In this document: positions 1 to 9,707 of the stretch, piece after piece | How positions within the stretch are numbered: position 1 is the stretch's first letter | How the letters are laid out: every line of letters begins with the position of its first letter | Position numbers and translations under genes: made by a program | Notes under the pieces: generated by a model | What the model was told of the DNA's origin: nothing | The model's database searches: none | What the model saw: the letters and a program-made list of their open reading frames with translations, nothing else | From: Chamaecyparis obtusa | Taxonomy: Eukaryota; Streptophyta; Pinopsida; Cupressales; Cupressaceae | DNA length: 64,000 bases | Direction of reading: 5' to 3' | Assembly: GCA_027943335.1 (NCBI GenBank) | Contig: BSBK01006436.1 | Coordinates: 248,001 to 312,000, forward strand

Positions 1-243
1 CAAAAGAATCAACTAGATCCCAAGATTCATGTTTATAACATCTTAGTCTTGCATTTTTAGTGGAATTTATGTCTCTAATTTGGAAAATAATCAATTTTGA
101 ATCACCCCATACCCTCAACATCTTAATCTTATGTTTGGAAGAAATATTCAAACCTAATAATAAATCCTCATACACAACTCAAATGTTAGGAGGAATAAGT
201 AGTTGAAATTCCTTCCACCTGGATCAATGAGTACTATCCCATC
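1..243 (-). pseudogene. Archaeal-type RNase H, C-terminal half, of outer Ty3/gypsy relic O
   Basis: Reading the minus strand down from 243 gives IVLIDPGGRNFNY, then after a frameshift YEDLLLGL, GDSKLIIFQI and ARLRCY. These are the strand, acidic and GDSxL motifs of the second (archaeal-type) RNase H of plant Ty3/gypsy elements. The N-terminal part of the same domain (FFDWACSNEGNGDG) lies at 22443-22500 on the same strand; solo LTR S separates the halves with the duplication ccatc at 239-243 and 22438-22442. The copy is dead: it has a frameshift and stops. It continues past the left edge of the window. Domain identity is good; the element family is inferred. Confidence 0.75.
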
Positions 244-527
244 TGTTAGGAATGGGAACACTGAGAGGGGGGGTGAATCAGTGTTCACTGTATTTTATCT
301 TTTCACTTTAATCTTTAAATGCTTAAGTACTGAATTAAACATTCACATAAACATGAAACATGAAATAAACACATGACACCAATATGGTTACGAGGAAACC
401 CAAATAGGTAAAAACCCCGATAGGAATTGACACCCACTAATATTTTGTACTAATGTTTTGTGATCCTTGTTAGAAGATCCTTAACCGTGTTAGGAGTTTC
501 TTTACAATGCATTAAGTACAGTAGACC
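244..527 (-). repeat. Solo LTR S, segment 1 (LTR 3' end)
   Basis: This holds the LTR end with a run of seven G at 267-273, the complement of the ATTCACCCCCCC-TCTCAG tail also seen in A and G. Short palindromic CCTAACAGG-like words follow. It ends at agacc (523-527), the target copy of A. Confidence 0.85.
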
Positions 528-619
528 TGTTGGAAACAATTGTCTGAAGGAAATTGCTACTCAAATTATGTATTGTCTTTGATGTCACACAATGTCATAG
601 TCCGCAGCAATCAGTTCCT

Positions 620-909
620 ACCGAGCTCAGTCGGTCTGCCAGACAGGAAGATTAGTGCTTACCGAGTCCACTCGGTTATCAAAGAAAATCAGTGTCTACC
701 GAGTTCACTCGGTTACCAAAGAAAAGTTAGTATTTACCGAGTTCAGTCGGTTGTCAAAGAAAAGTTAGTATTTACCGAGTTCAGTCGGTTGTCAAAGAAA
801 AGTTAGTATTTACCGAGTTCAGTCGGTTGTCAAAGAAAAGTTAGTATTTACCAAGTTCAGTCGGTTATCGAAGGTAAAGGATTGTCGGTGTTTACCAAGT
901 TCCCTCGGT
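620..909 (+). repeat. Palindromic 38-bp tandem array in A 5' LTR
   Basis: Eight copies of a 16-bp inverted repeat start at 620, 661, 698, 736, 774, 812, 850 and 894. ACCGAGTCCACTCGGT at 661 is a perfect 7-bp-arm palindrome; others read ACCGAGTTCAGTCGGT with 5-bp arms. Copies 698 to 850 are spaced exactly 38 bp, joined by gtcaaagaaaagttagtatt-type linkers. The same array is in the 3' LTR at 6499-6788, where some ACCGAG/ACCAAG differences suggest deamination. Position upstream of the TATA box fits an enhancer-like role, which is inference. Confidence 0.9.
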
Positions 910-1038
910 CTTCGAAAGATTATAGAAAGTTATGGTCACCGAGCACTGTCAGCCCTTGAAGGATTTTTGCAAATAGAGTTTGCTTAATTCAGCCGACTGA
1001 TTATACTAAATAATGTCAATTTGACAAATCTAAAATCA

Positions 1039-1046
1039 TATAAATA
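1039..1046 (+). promoter_or_regulatory. TATA box of A 5' LTR
   Basis: TATAAATA lies about 130 bp downstream of the palindrome array and is repeated at the same LTR offset at 6918-6925. The role is assigned by motif and position only. Confidence 0.55.
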
Positions 1047-1779
1047 AAAGGTCAAATGTGAAAAATAAAAAATATAGCAGAAGATTTACAGAAGAAAGAC
1101 AGGAAAGGTGTGTGCGAATTTGTGAAGGATGTTCAGATATCCTTGAGGTGCAGCACAGATTTATTCGATCAGGAAGGATCACACAGATGCAAAACAGAGA
1201 TCTGTAATTAGCAAGACAGTTGCATTATTATACAGTTCATTTTTCATTGTTACCTTCTTATCATTGTAACAGTGAATTCTAAATCTCTTAACCCAGTTGG
1301 TTTAACAACCATATTGTAAATCCTCTAACAAGGTGACAATTCCATTGAATTGTTTTCAAGACCTCTTACCAGGCCACTCCTAGCAGGGTGTTTTAAATCC
1401 TCTAACAAGGTCACACCTAACAGTGTGTTTTGTAACCTTTTACCGGGTTGGCTTCTAATCGGGCATCACTTCATAAAAGTGAAAATCAGTATCTAGATAC
1501 ATTGGTGGTTTTTCCCATATTGGGTTTCCACGTTAAATCTTGTGTCTCTTGTGTTCTTAATTGCTATCTTAATCATACAACAGTACTGATGAATATCTAA
1601 AAGATAATTTTGCTAATACTTTCTGCATCTTCAAAGTTACTGCAATCTATTTACCGAGTGCTAAAACAGATAACATTGTTAAGATATCCTAAGGGATCTG
1701 GAAAGAATTAATTGTGAAGAGATTTATGGTTGACTGATTCACCCCCCCCTCTCAGTCACTTCATCCATATTCCATCAAT

Positions 1780-1791
1780 TGGTATCAGAGC
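1780..1791 (+). other. Primer binding site of A (initiator-Met tRNA)
   Basis: TGGTATCAGAGC lies two bases after the LTR end. It is the standard complement of the plant initiator methionine tRNA 3' end used by Ty1/copia elements. Confidence 0.9.
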
Positions 1792-1839
1792 TTTTGGTGC
1801 TTGCAGGAAGGGTTTCAAGGACCTAAGCTAAAGATCAGG

Positions 1840-4800
1840 ATGTCTTACAAGAGGGAAATTCCAAAGCTCAACAGAGATAACTTTTCAGCATGGCAAGGTC
1901 TCATGCGACTTCATCTGGCTTCCATTGGTGATTCAAGATGCAAATACATTGATGAAGAATACACAATTCCTAATGGCGCATTAACTGTTGAAGACATTGC
2001 AGATAAAAAGACTCACAACACCATGATGATAGACATTGCATCTGCTCTCAGCTATGAAGAATTTGATGATATTAAAGACTGCACTACTGCATATGAAATG
2101 TGGATGGCACTGAAGAAAATATATGGTGGTGATGCAAATGTGAAAAGAGCCAAAGCAGAAAGCCTTAGAGGACAGTTTGACAAGATGAATATGAAGGAAG
2201 ATGAAAACATTGCAAAATATGTTGAAAGAATCAAAGCAAGTGTAAGTGAAATTAGAGCTTCTGGAGGAACAATCTCAGATGAAACTGTTATAAGTAAGGT
2301 ACTCAGAACATTACTCCCTATCTATGCAATAAGAGTATCAGCTATTCAAGAAAGAAGATGTGAAACAAACCACAATATAACTTTGGATGCTTTAGTTGGA
2401 AGATTGACAGCCTTTGAATTAGACAACTATGACAACTATGTTCCTAGTTCCAAAAATATTGAATCAGCATTTGAGGCCAAGGTTTCACTAAAGAAGAACA
2501 AGAAAATTAAAGAAGTTTAGTCAGAAAGTGAAGAAGTATCAGAAGAAAGTTCTGATAGTGATCTTGAAATTGTAGAAGCATTACTTGCAAAGTACTCTAG
2601 AAGGAAAGGTAAATATAAAGGTAAAACTCCTTTAATCTATTTTTCATGTGAAGAAATTGGACATATTACAGCTAGGTGCCCAAACAAGCAAGTCAAGGAA
2701 GAGAAGAGAAGTCACAAGTACTATGGCAAAAAGAATTTCAAATCATACAAGGATAAAGGTAAGAAAACATGTTTTATGGCTAAAGATTCTGATGATAGTG
2801 AAGAAGAAATTGTCTTTATTGCTATAAAAGATGAATCTGATGATGATGAAGATAAGATGGCACTTATTTCTCATATAAGCAAAGATGATATATGGATAAT
2901 AGACAGCGGATGTTCACACCACATGACTGGTGACAAGACAAAATTTGAATATCTAGAAGACTGTGATAGTGGTAATGTAAGATTTGGAAACAATGAACCT
3001 TGTTGTATAAAAGGAAAAGGAAGAATCTCATTAACCAAAGAACTCATATGTGATAATGCTTATTGGGTTGAAGGACTAAAACATAATCTTCTAAGTGTAG
3101 CATAGCTAATCAACACTGGTTTCAAGGTTGAATTCATGAATGGTCAAGCAAGACTGCTGGATGGAAAAGGAAAACTCATTGGATCAGGCAAACAAACAAA
3201 AGGTAACTTATTTTATCTTGATCTCAGTGAATATTCATGCTTTATTGCTCAAATTGAAGAAAGTTGGCTATGGCACAAAAGGTTATGTCATGTGAATTTT
3301 GATAACATGATAAAAATAAGCAAATTCAAGAAGGTTAGAGGCATTCCTACTTTGAAGAAACCTGATACTGGTCTATGTAAGAATTGTCAGATTGGCAAAA
3401 TGAGTAAAACTAGTTTCAAGAGCAAGAACTATCAGTCTAAAGAAATTTTGGAAATTGTGCATACTGATTTATGTGGACCTATTGGAATACAAAGCTATAC
3501 TGGAGATAAATTCTTTATTCTTTTCATTGATGATTATTCTAGAATGATGACTGTTATGTATTTAAGAGAAAAATCAGAAGCATTTGAAAAGTTCAAATGG
3601 TACTTAGCAAGAGTGGAAAAGGAAACAGGGAAAAGATTGAAATGCTTAAGATCAGACAGAGGTGGTGAATTCATCTCCCATGATTTTAACAACTTTTGCA
3701 TTGAAAGAGGAATCAAAAGACAGGTATCAGCTCCTAGAACTCCTGAGCAGAATGGAATAGCAGAAAGAAGAAATAGATCTATTATGGATTGTGCAAGGAC
3801 TCTAATGATAGAAAAGAACATCGCTATAAAGTACTGGAAGGAAGCTATCAGCACTGCAGTTCATACCTTGAACCGAGTACAATTGAAGAAAGACACATTC
3901 AAAACTCCTTATGAATTATGGTATGGCTATAAACCCAATGTAAGTTACATGAAAATATTTGGTAGCAAGTGTTATATCTTAAAAGAATCCAGAAGAAATA
4001 AATTTGATGTGAAAAGTGATGAAGGAATATTCCTAGGATATTCTAGCAAAAGCAAGGCATACAAATGTCTGAACTTATCTACTCACAAAGTCATAGAAAG
4101 TATACATGTAAAATTTGATGAGTTTGCAGAAAAGACTGAAGAAGAAAGCAAAAGGGAACCTGAGAACTACAGAAGATTCGTTTACATTGAACCTAAAACA
4201 TTGGCAGGCACAACTATCAATAAGGAAACTATATCTACCGAGCCAAGCACAATTACCGAGTCACATACCGAGTCACAGGAAGAAGTTCAAACCGAGTCAC
4301 AAGAAGAAATTCAGACTGAGTCTCAGCCTGAAGTTACCAAGCAAATATCTACTGAGCCCGAGCAACCTGAAGAAGAGATCCTAGAAGACAACAGCATGAA
4401 TCATTCAAATAGCAAGGAACCTATACTAGCCAAATATGTCAAAAGACATCATACACCAGATCAAATCATTGGAAACAAATCAGATGGTACTATGACCAGA
4501 AGCAAGCTAAAAGGTACATGTCTGCTTACTAATTTTGAACCTAGAAATATCAAAGATGCATTGGAAAATGAAAGTTGGATTGAAGCAATGAATGAAGAAT
4601 TAGAACAAATAAAAAAGAACAAAACATGGACTCTTGTACCTAGACCTAAAGATAAGAATATAATTGGAACAAAATGGGTATTCAGGAATAAGCTGAATGA
4701 AGATGGTCAAGTATCTAGAAACAAAGCTAGATTGGTATGTAAAGGTTATTCTCAAGAAGAAGGTATAGATTATGGAGAAACTTTTGCTCCTGTTGCAAGA

Positions 4801-6075
4801 TTAGAAGGTGTAAGAACTCTACTTGCTTATGCAGCACATAAAGGATTTAAGGTATATCAGATGGATATAAAATTTGCATTTCTCAATGGAATTCTTGATG
4901 AAGAAGTCTACATTGAACAACCTGAAGGTTTTGTTGATCCAGATAAAAAGGACATGGTCTGCAGGTTACACAAAGCATTGTATGGATTGAAACAAGCTCC
5001 TAGAGCATGGTATGAAAGACTCCATAACTATTTGATTCAGATTAATTTCAAAAGAGCCAAGGATAACAGCAATCTGTATATTAAAGAAAGATCAGATGAC
5101 AAAATTGTATTAGCAGAAATATTTGTAGATGATACTATATTTACAGGGAATGAGGATCAGTGCAAAGAATTTTCAGAGCAAATGAACAAAGAATTTGAAA
5201 TGTCTATGTTTGGTTTAATAAAATTCTTTGTTGGTCTTCAAATTCAGCAAAGCAAGAATGGTATATACATTACTCAATCAAAATACATTAAGGAAATACT
5301 TAAGCAGTTTGGTATGGAAGATTCAAAACCAGTTGGTACACCCATGTGTACTGGACTGAAACTTACCAAAAATGATGATTCAAAAGAAGTTGATCAGACC
5401 CTATACCGATCTATGATTGGAAAATTGCAGTATGTAGTACATACAAGACCTGATATTACCTTAGCAGTCGGTATAGTAGCTAGATTCTCAGCAAAACCTA
5501 AGGAAAATCATATGATGGCAATCAAAAGAATCTTAAGATACTTAAGAGGAACTGAAGAATATGGTTTGTGGTATAAATTTGGAGGCAATCTAAACATGAA
5601 AATGTTTATTGATGCTGATTGGGCAGGAAACATTGATGACAGAAAAAACACAAGTGGTGGAGCATTTTTTCTTGGAAAAAGACTGGTATCCTGGACTAGT
5701 AAAAAGTAGAATTGCACATCTCAATCCACAGCTGAAGCAGAATATGTTGCTGCTGTAGTAAACTGTTCAAATATTGTTTGGTTTAAACAGCTATTAGAAG
5801 GTATGAAGGTTGAAATCAAAGAACTAGTTGTTATATTTTGTGACAATACCAGTACAATAAACATTTCAAAGAATCCAGTGATGCATTCCAAAACCAAGCA
5901 CATTGCTATTAAATATCACTTTGTCAGAGAATTGGTGCAGGACAAGGAAATCAGATTAGAATATATTCATACAAAAGAACAGATTGCAGACATTTTTACC
6001 AAACCATTACCTAAGGATGCATTTGTGTATCTAAGAGGTAAGTTAGGGGTCATTCCCCTATCCGAGGCTCACTAA
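1840..6075 (+). pseudogene. Copia gag-pol polyprotein of A, three TAG stops
   Basis: One frame runs from ATG 1840 to TAA 6073, 1412 codons, in the copia order. Gag covers about 1840-2520. The zinc knuckle near 2640-2680 reads YFSCEEIGHITARC, so the first Cys of CX2C is Tyr. The protease motif is IIDSGCSHHMTG near 2895-2935. A pre-integrase motif [13 protein letters not shown] is near 3262, followed by integrase with [15 protein letters not shown] and PRTPEQNG (3450-3760). RT has [22 protein letters not shown] and FVDDTIF (about 4600-5160). RNase H has DADWAG and AEAEYVAA (5600-5760). The only breaks are TAG at 2518, 3103 and 5707; the last two sit where homologues have Gln. There is no frameshift. 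The start at 1840 opens MSYKREIPKL after the leader. Copia family assignment is firm. Confidence 0.95.
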
Positions 6076-6406
6076 ATACAGTTTTAGTGATGCATCAACC
6101 AGAAAATAATTGAAAATCAACCAGTTGATGCAGCATATTCAAGGAATCATTGCATATAAATCAGTACTTGAGGTACATTAATTTACACTAGTAATATGTG
6201 AATTATCTTTGGCATGTGTTGTCAAAGAGGGAGTGTTTTCTATGTCTTTGCTATTACTTCAACAAATTTTCAATAGTCAGAAGGAAGAATTTTCAGGATA
6301 AAGGAAGTTTGCTGACAGAGGGAGATTTGAATCTAAACCGAGATAACTCTTTCAAATTTCTTATGCTATGACATATTGTGTTGCCATCAATGCCAAAGAG
6401 GGAGAT
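6076..6406 (+). other. A 3' untranslated region and polypurine tract
   Basis: No ORF is present. The segment ends in AAAGAGGGAGA (6395-6405), the polypurine tract just before the 3' LTR. The words upstream of it, TTGCCATCAATGCC, recur before the 3' LTR of G (30809-30822). Confidence 0.85.
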
Positions 6407-7656
6407 TGTTGGAAACAATTGTCTGAAGGAAATTGCTACTCAAATTATGTATTGTCTTTGATGTCACACAATGTCATAGTCTGCAGCAATCAGTTCCTAC
6501 TGAGCTCAGTCGGTCTGCCTGACAGGAAGATTAGTGCTTACCGAGTCCACTCGGTTATCAAAGAAAATCAGTGTCTACCGAGTTCACTTGGTTACCAAAG
6601 AAAAGTTAGTATTTACCGAGTTCAGTCGGTTGTCGAAGAAAAGTTAGTATTTATCAAGTTCAGTCGGTTGTCGAAGAAAAGTTAGTATTTACCGAGTTCA
6701 GTCGGTTGTCGAAGAAAAGTTAGTATTTACCGAGTTCAGTCGGTTATCGAAGGTAAAGGATTGTCAGTGTTTACCGAGTTCCCTCGGTCTTCGAAAGATT
6801 ATAGAAAGTTATGGTCACCGAGCACTGTCGGCCCTTGAAGGATTTTTGCAAATAGAGTTTTCTTAATTCAGCCGACTGATTATACTAAATAATGTTGATT
6901 TGACAAATCTAAAATCATATAAATAAAAGGTCAAATGTGAAAAATAAAAAATATAGCAGAAGATTTACAGAAGAAAGACAGGAAAGGTGTGTGCAAATTT
7001 GTGAAGGATGTTCAGATATCCTTGAGGTGCAGCACAGATTTATTCGATCAGGAAGGATCACACATATGCAGAACAGAGATCTGTAATCAGCAAGACAGTT
7101 GCATTATTATACAGGTCATTTTTCATTGTTACCTTCTTATCATTGTAACAGTGAATTCTAAATCTCTTAACCGAGTTGGTTTAACAACCATATTGTAAAT
7201 CCTTTAACAAGGTGACAATTCCATTGAATTGTTTTCAAGACCTCTTACCAGGCCACTCCTAGCAGGGTGTTTTAAATCCTCTAACAAGGTCACACCTAAC
7301 AGTGTGTTTTGTAACCTTTTACCGGGTTGGCTTCTAATCGGGCATCACTTCAGAAAAGTGAAAATCAGTATCTAGATACATTGGTGGTTTTTCCCATATT
7401 GGGTTTCCACGTTAAATCTTGTGTCTCTTGTGTTCTTAATTGCTATCTTAATCATACAACAGTACTGATGACTATCTAAAAGATAATTTTGCTAATACTT
7501 TCTGCATCTTCAAAGTTACTGCAATCTATTTACCGAGTGCTAAAATAGATAACATTGTTAAGATATCCTAAGGGATCTGGAAATAATTAATTGTGAAGAG
7601 ATTTATGGTTGACTGATTCACCCCCCCCTCTCAGTCACTTCATCCATATTCCATCA
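6407..7656 (+). repeat. Element A 3' LTR
   Basis: It has the same length as the 5' LTR (1250 bp), the same repeat copy number and the same ends. It is followed by TSD agacc (7657-7661). The palindrome array is at 6499-6788 and the TATA box at 6918-6925. Confidence 0.95.
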
Positions 7657-7661
7657 AGACC

Positions 7662-8195
7662 TTGTTAAGGGTCAGACCTTGTTAGGAGTCTTTTACAATA
7701 TTCCCTATTAGGGGAGAGGACGCACTGTCCTAGAGCTCACTGCTCAAGTGGTGAAGGCTACAACTTTTTGATCTTAGATACACACCATATCTGTAGGATG
7801 AACTGTCACTATGACACTGCTTGTTAGATCAGTTCCTTTGATGCGCTGATGCTTTGACCTCTTGTAGAGCTCTAATACATCTTATATTGTCTTTGCACAC
7901 TTATGCTCTTCTTATCACAATTATATTTTCACTTCCATGCTGAATACAATGGGTGCATCTTATATTTATATGCGCATACAAAATAAACAACTAGGTCAGC
8001 CCTTAAACCTATTACATACAACGCTTCCAAATGAATTGGCTTAAGCATGTTTACAATCAAACATATATACATGTCGGCAACCTAATTACAATAGGCGCAT
8101 ATCCTTTACAACATTAGAATATAATTGCAACTCAAAATAATAACTGTTGGCTTCTTACTCTGTTCTTCATTGGCACACACTGGTTGTGCAACTTC
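7662..8195 (-). repeat. Solo LTR S, segment 2
   Basis: This continues S after A. Words such as gggtcagacc and ctcactgctcaag match, in reverse, the G 5' LTR near 25940-26010. It ends at acttc (8191-8195), the target copy of element B. No gene is present. Confidence 0.85.
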
Positions 8196-8290
8196 TGTAA
8201 TACCCCAAAAATGGGCTATAGGTTCATTAACCTCCTACATCTTCAAATCAAATGAAATTGATACAAAAGTCTTAACCTAAGGCACATCTG

Positions 8291-8680
8291 CACATTATCG
8301 AATTTAATTGATTATCCTTAATTCTGCATCGGAGAATATTCCTAGAAATATTCCTAATTTATCATAATTATTCTTAATTCAATAATTATTTAGCGATAAA
8401 TCTTATTTATCCTAAAGTTTGATTAATTGAATATTCTAAATATTTAATTAATTAGATTTAATACTGCCACTTAATTAATTAATTACACATTATCAAATTT
8501 AATTGATTATCCTTAATTCTGCATCGGGGAATATTCCTAGAAATATTCCTAATTTATCATAATTATTCCTAATTTAATAATTATTTAGCAATAAATCTTA
8601 TTTATCCTAAAGTTTGATTAATTGAATATTCTGAATATTTAATTAATCAAATTTAATAATGCCACTTAATTATTTAATTA
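8291..8680 (+). repeat. 195-bp tandem duplication inside B LTR
   Basis: Copies start cacattatcg at 8291 and cacattatca at 8486. Both run through gcatcgg-gaatattcc to gccacttaatt. The 3' LTR has the same pair (20780 and 20975, same period). LTRs of the related element C have a single copy, so the duplication predates B's insertion. Confidence 0.85.
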
Positions 8681-9164
8681 AATTTAATTATATTTATTCC
8701 TAAATTGTATTATTTAATTTTGACAATAAATCAAAAATCTTATGACTAATTGATTAAATTCCTATTTAATTAATTAAAGTCAGTTGTCAATATTTAATAA
8801 TATAGTTTTTGAATAAAAGTTTGATTTAATAATTGATTAACCCATAAATCAATTGTTTTAATTTTAAAATCAATTAAGTTGAGAATAAATCACTTTATTT
8901 TTAATTAATTCAAATTAAATCATGCACAATCAGAAAAATAGTCAACTTTAAAACAACTACTAATTTCAATTGTTAACTTTCTAAACTCAACATGTGATTG
9001 TGAGTTGAAAAAGTGAACTAAAGCTCTATTTTGAGATAAAAATTGATTTTGCATGATTTTATGAGTTTATTTATTCTTAATCTCTTGATAACTCAAAAAT
9101 CAACCTGAGTTTATCAAGAGTGATTTATGGCTTTTTTTCAATGCATCCTCAAGCCCTAGATTTC

Positions 9165-9172
9165 TATAAAAA
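9165..9172 (+). promoter_or_regulatory. TATA box of B 5' LTR
   Basis: TATAAAAA within gatttctataaaaacaagg is conserved in the 3' LTR (21646-21653) and in both C LTRs (39887, 58484). Assigned by motif and conservation. Confidence 0.6.
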
Positions 9173-9690
9173 CAAGGCTCAGCTCTCTCAAAAAAAAATC
9201 TCAAGCTTTCAATCTCTCTAAATCCCTCAAGCTTTCAATCTCACATCTCTCGAATTTGCACAATTACTCTAGCGAATTTACAACTAAAGAACAAAGATTT
9301 TGCGACAGGCAATTTTGTGAGATCAATTCATAGTTTTTCATACCTTTGCATATCAATTCATATAATTCTTAGATTAATTTGCATATCATTTCAATTTCAT
9401 TCTAGATTAATTTCATATACTTTTTCATCCTATTGCATCAAAAATCCAAAAAAATAGATTAATTTGCATTCATATTTCATTGCTTTCATCATTTTAAATC
9501 CTTCGTTTAGGTGTCGCATTGTCACTGATCTTGATTTCAATCTGAGAGCATCATACTCGCACCTACTAGAAGGCAGTAAATCATTTGGTTAGCATAGTTT
9601 CAATTACTTGCAGATTTTGGTTTTTGCTAACCTTTAATGTTTTACTATAGTGTTGTGTCTACAGCTAGGTACAAAATTCACACACATTTT

Positions 9691-9707
9691 TGGCACCCAC
9701 TGTGGGG
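9691..9707 (+). other. Primer binding region of B
   Basis: TGGCACCCACTGTGGGG lies a few T after the LTR end; C has tggcacccaccgtgggg at the same place. The position fits a Tat-type primer site. I do not assign the tRNA. Confidence 0.65.

Larger units (their letters stand above)
528..1777 (+). repeat. Element A 5' LTR
   Basis: It starts tgttggaaac and ends ttccatca, directly followed by the primer site. It contains the palindrome array at 620-909, a TATAAATA box at 1039-1046, several short CCTNACNAGG-like words at about 1310-1460, and a C8 tract at 1742-1749 before the end. Confidence 0.95.
528..7656 (+). mobile_element. Ty1/copia retrotransposon A, complete
   Basis: It has two 1250-bp LTRs (528-1777, 6407-7656), perfect TSD agacc at 523-527 and 7657-7661, a primer site complementary to initiator-Met tRNA, a purine tract, and one gag-pol frame between them. 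By eye the LTRs differ at about 27 sites (about 2%), mostly C/T and G/A, so it is the youngest-looking full element here. Total length is 7129 bp. It lies inside solo LTR S. Three TAG codons break the ORF, so it is not autonomous as it stands. Confidence 0.95.
8196..9686 (+). repeat. Element B 5' LTR
   Basis: It starts TGTAATACCCCAAAAATGGG and ends in ttcacacaca. A 195-bp tandem duplication occupies about 8291-8680. TATAAAAA is at 9165-9172. The middle is AT-rich with many TTTAATTAA-like words. Differences from the 3' LTR are few by eye. Confidence 0.93.

Noticed and set aside
620..909. CRISPR-like regular 38-bp repeats
   Set aside because: Units are contiguous with no unique spacers, occur in both LTRs of a plant retrotransposon, and there are no cas genes.
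1780..1791. tRNA gene at the primer site
   Set aside because: Only the 12-base complement of the tRNA 3' end is present; no cloverleaf surrounds it.
3534..3854. Minus-strand ORFs opposite copia and gypsy pol
   Set aside because: Shadows of the coding strand; no domain, unlike the antisense mobile domain ORF in D.
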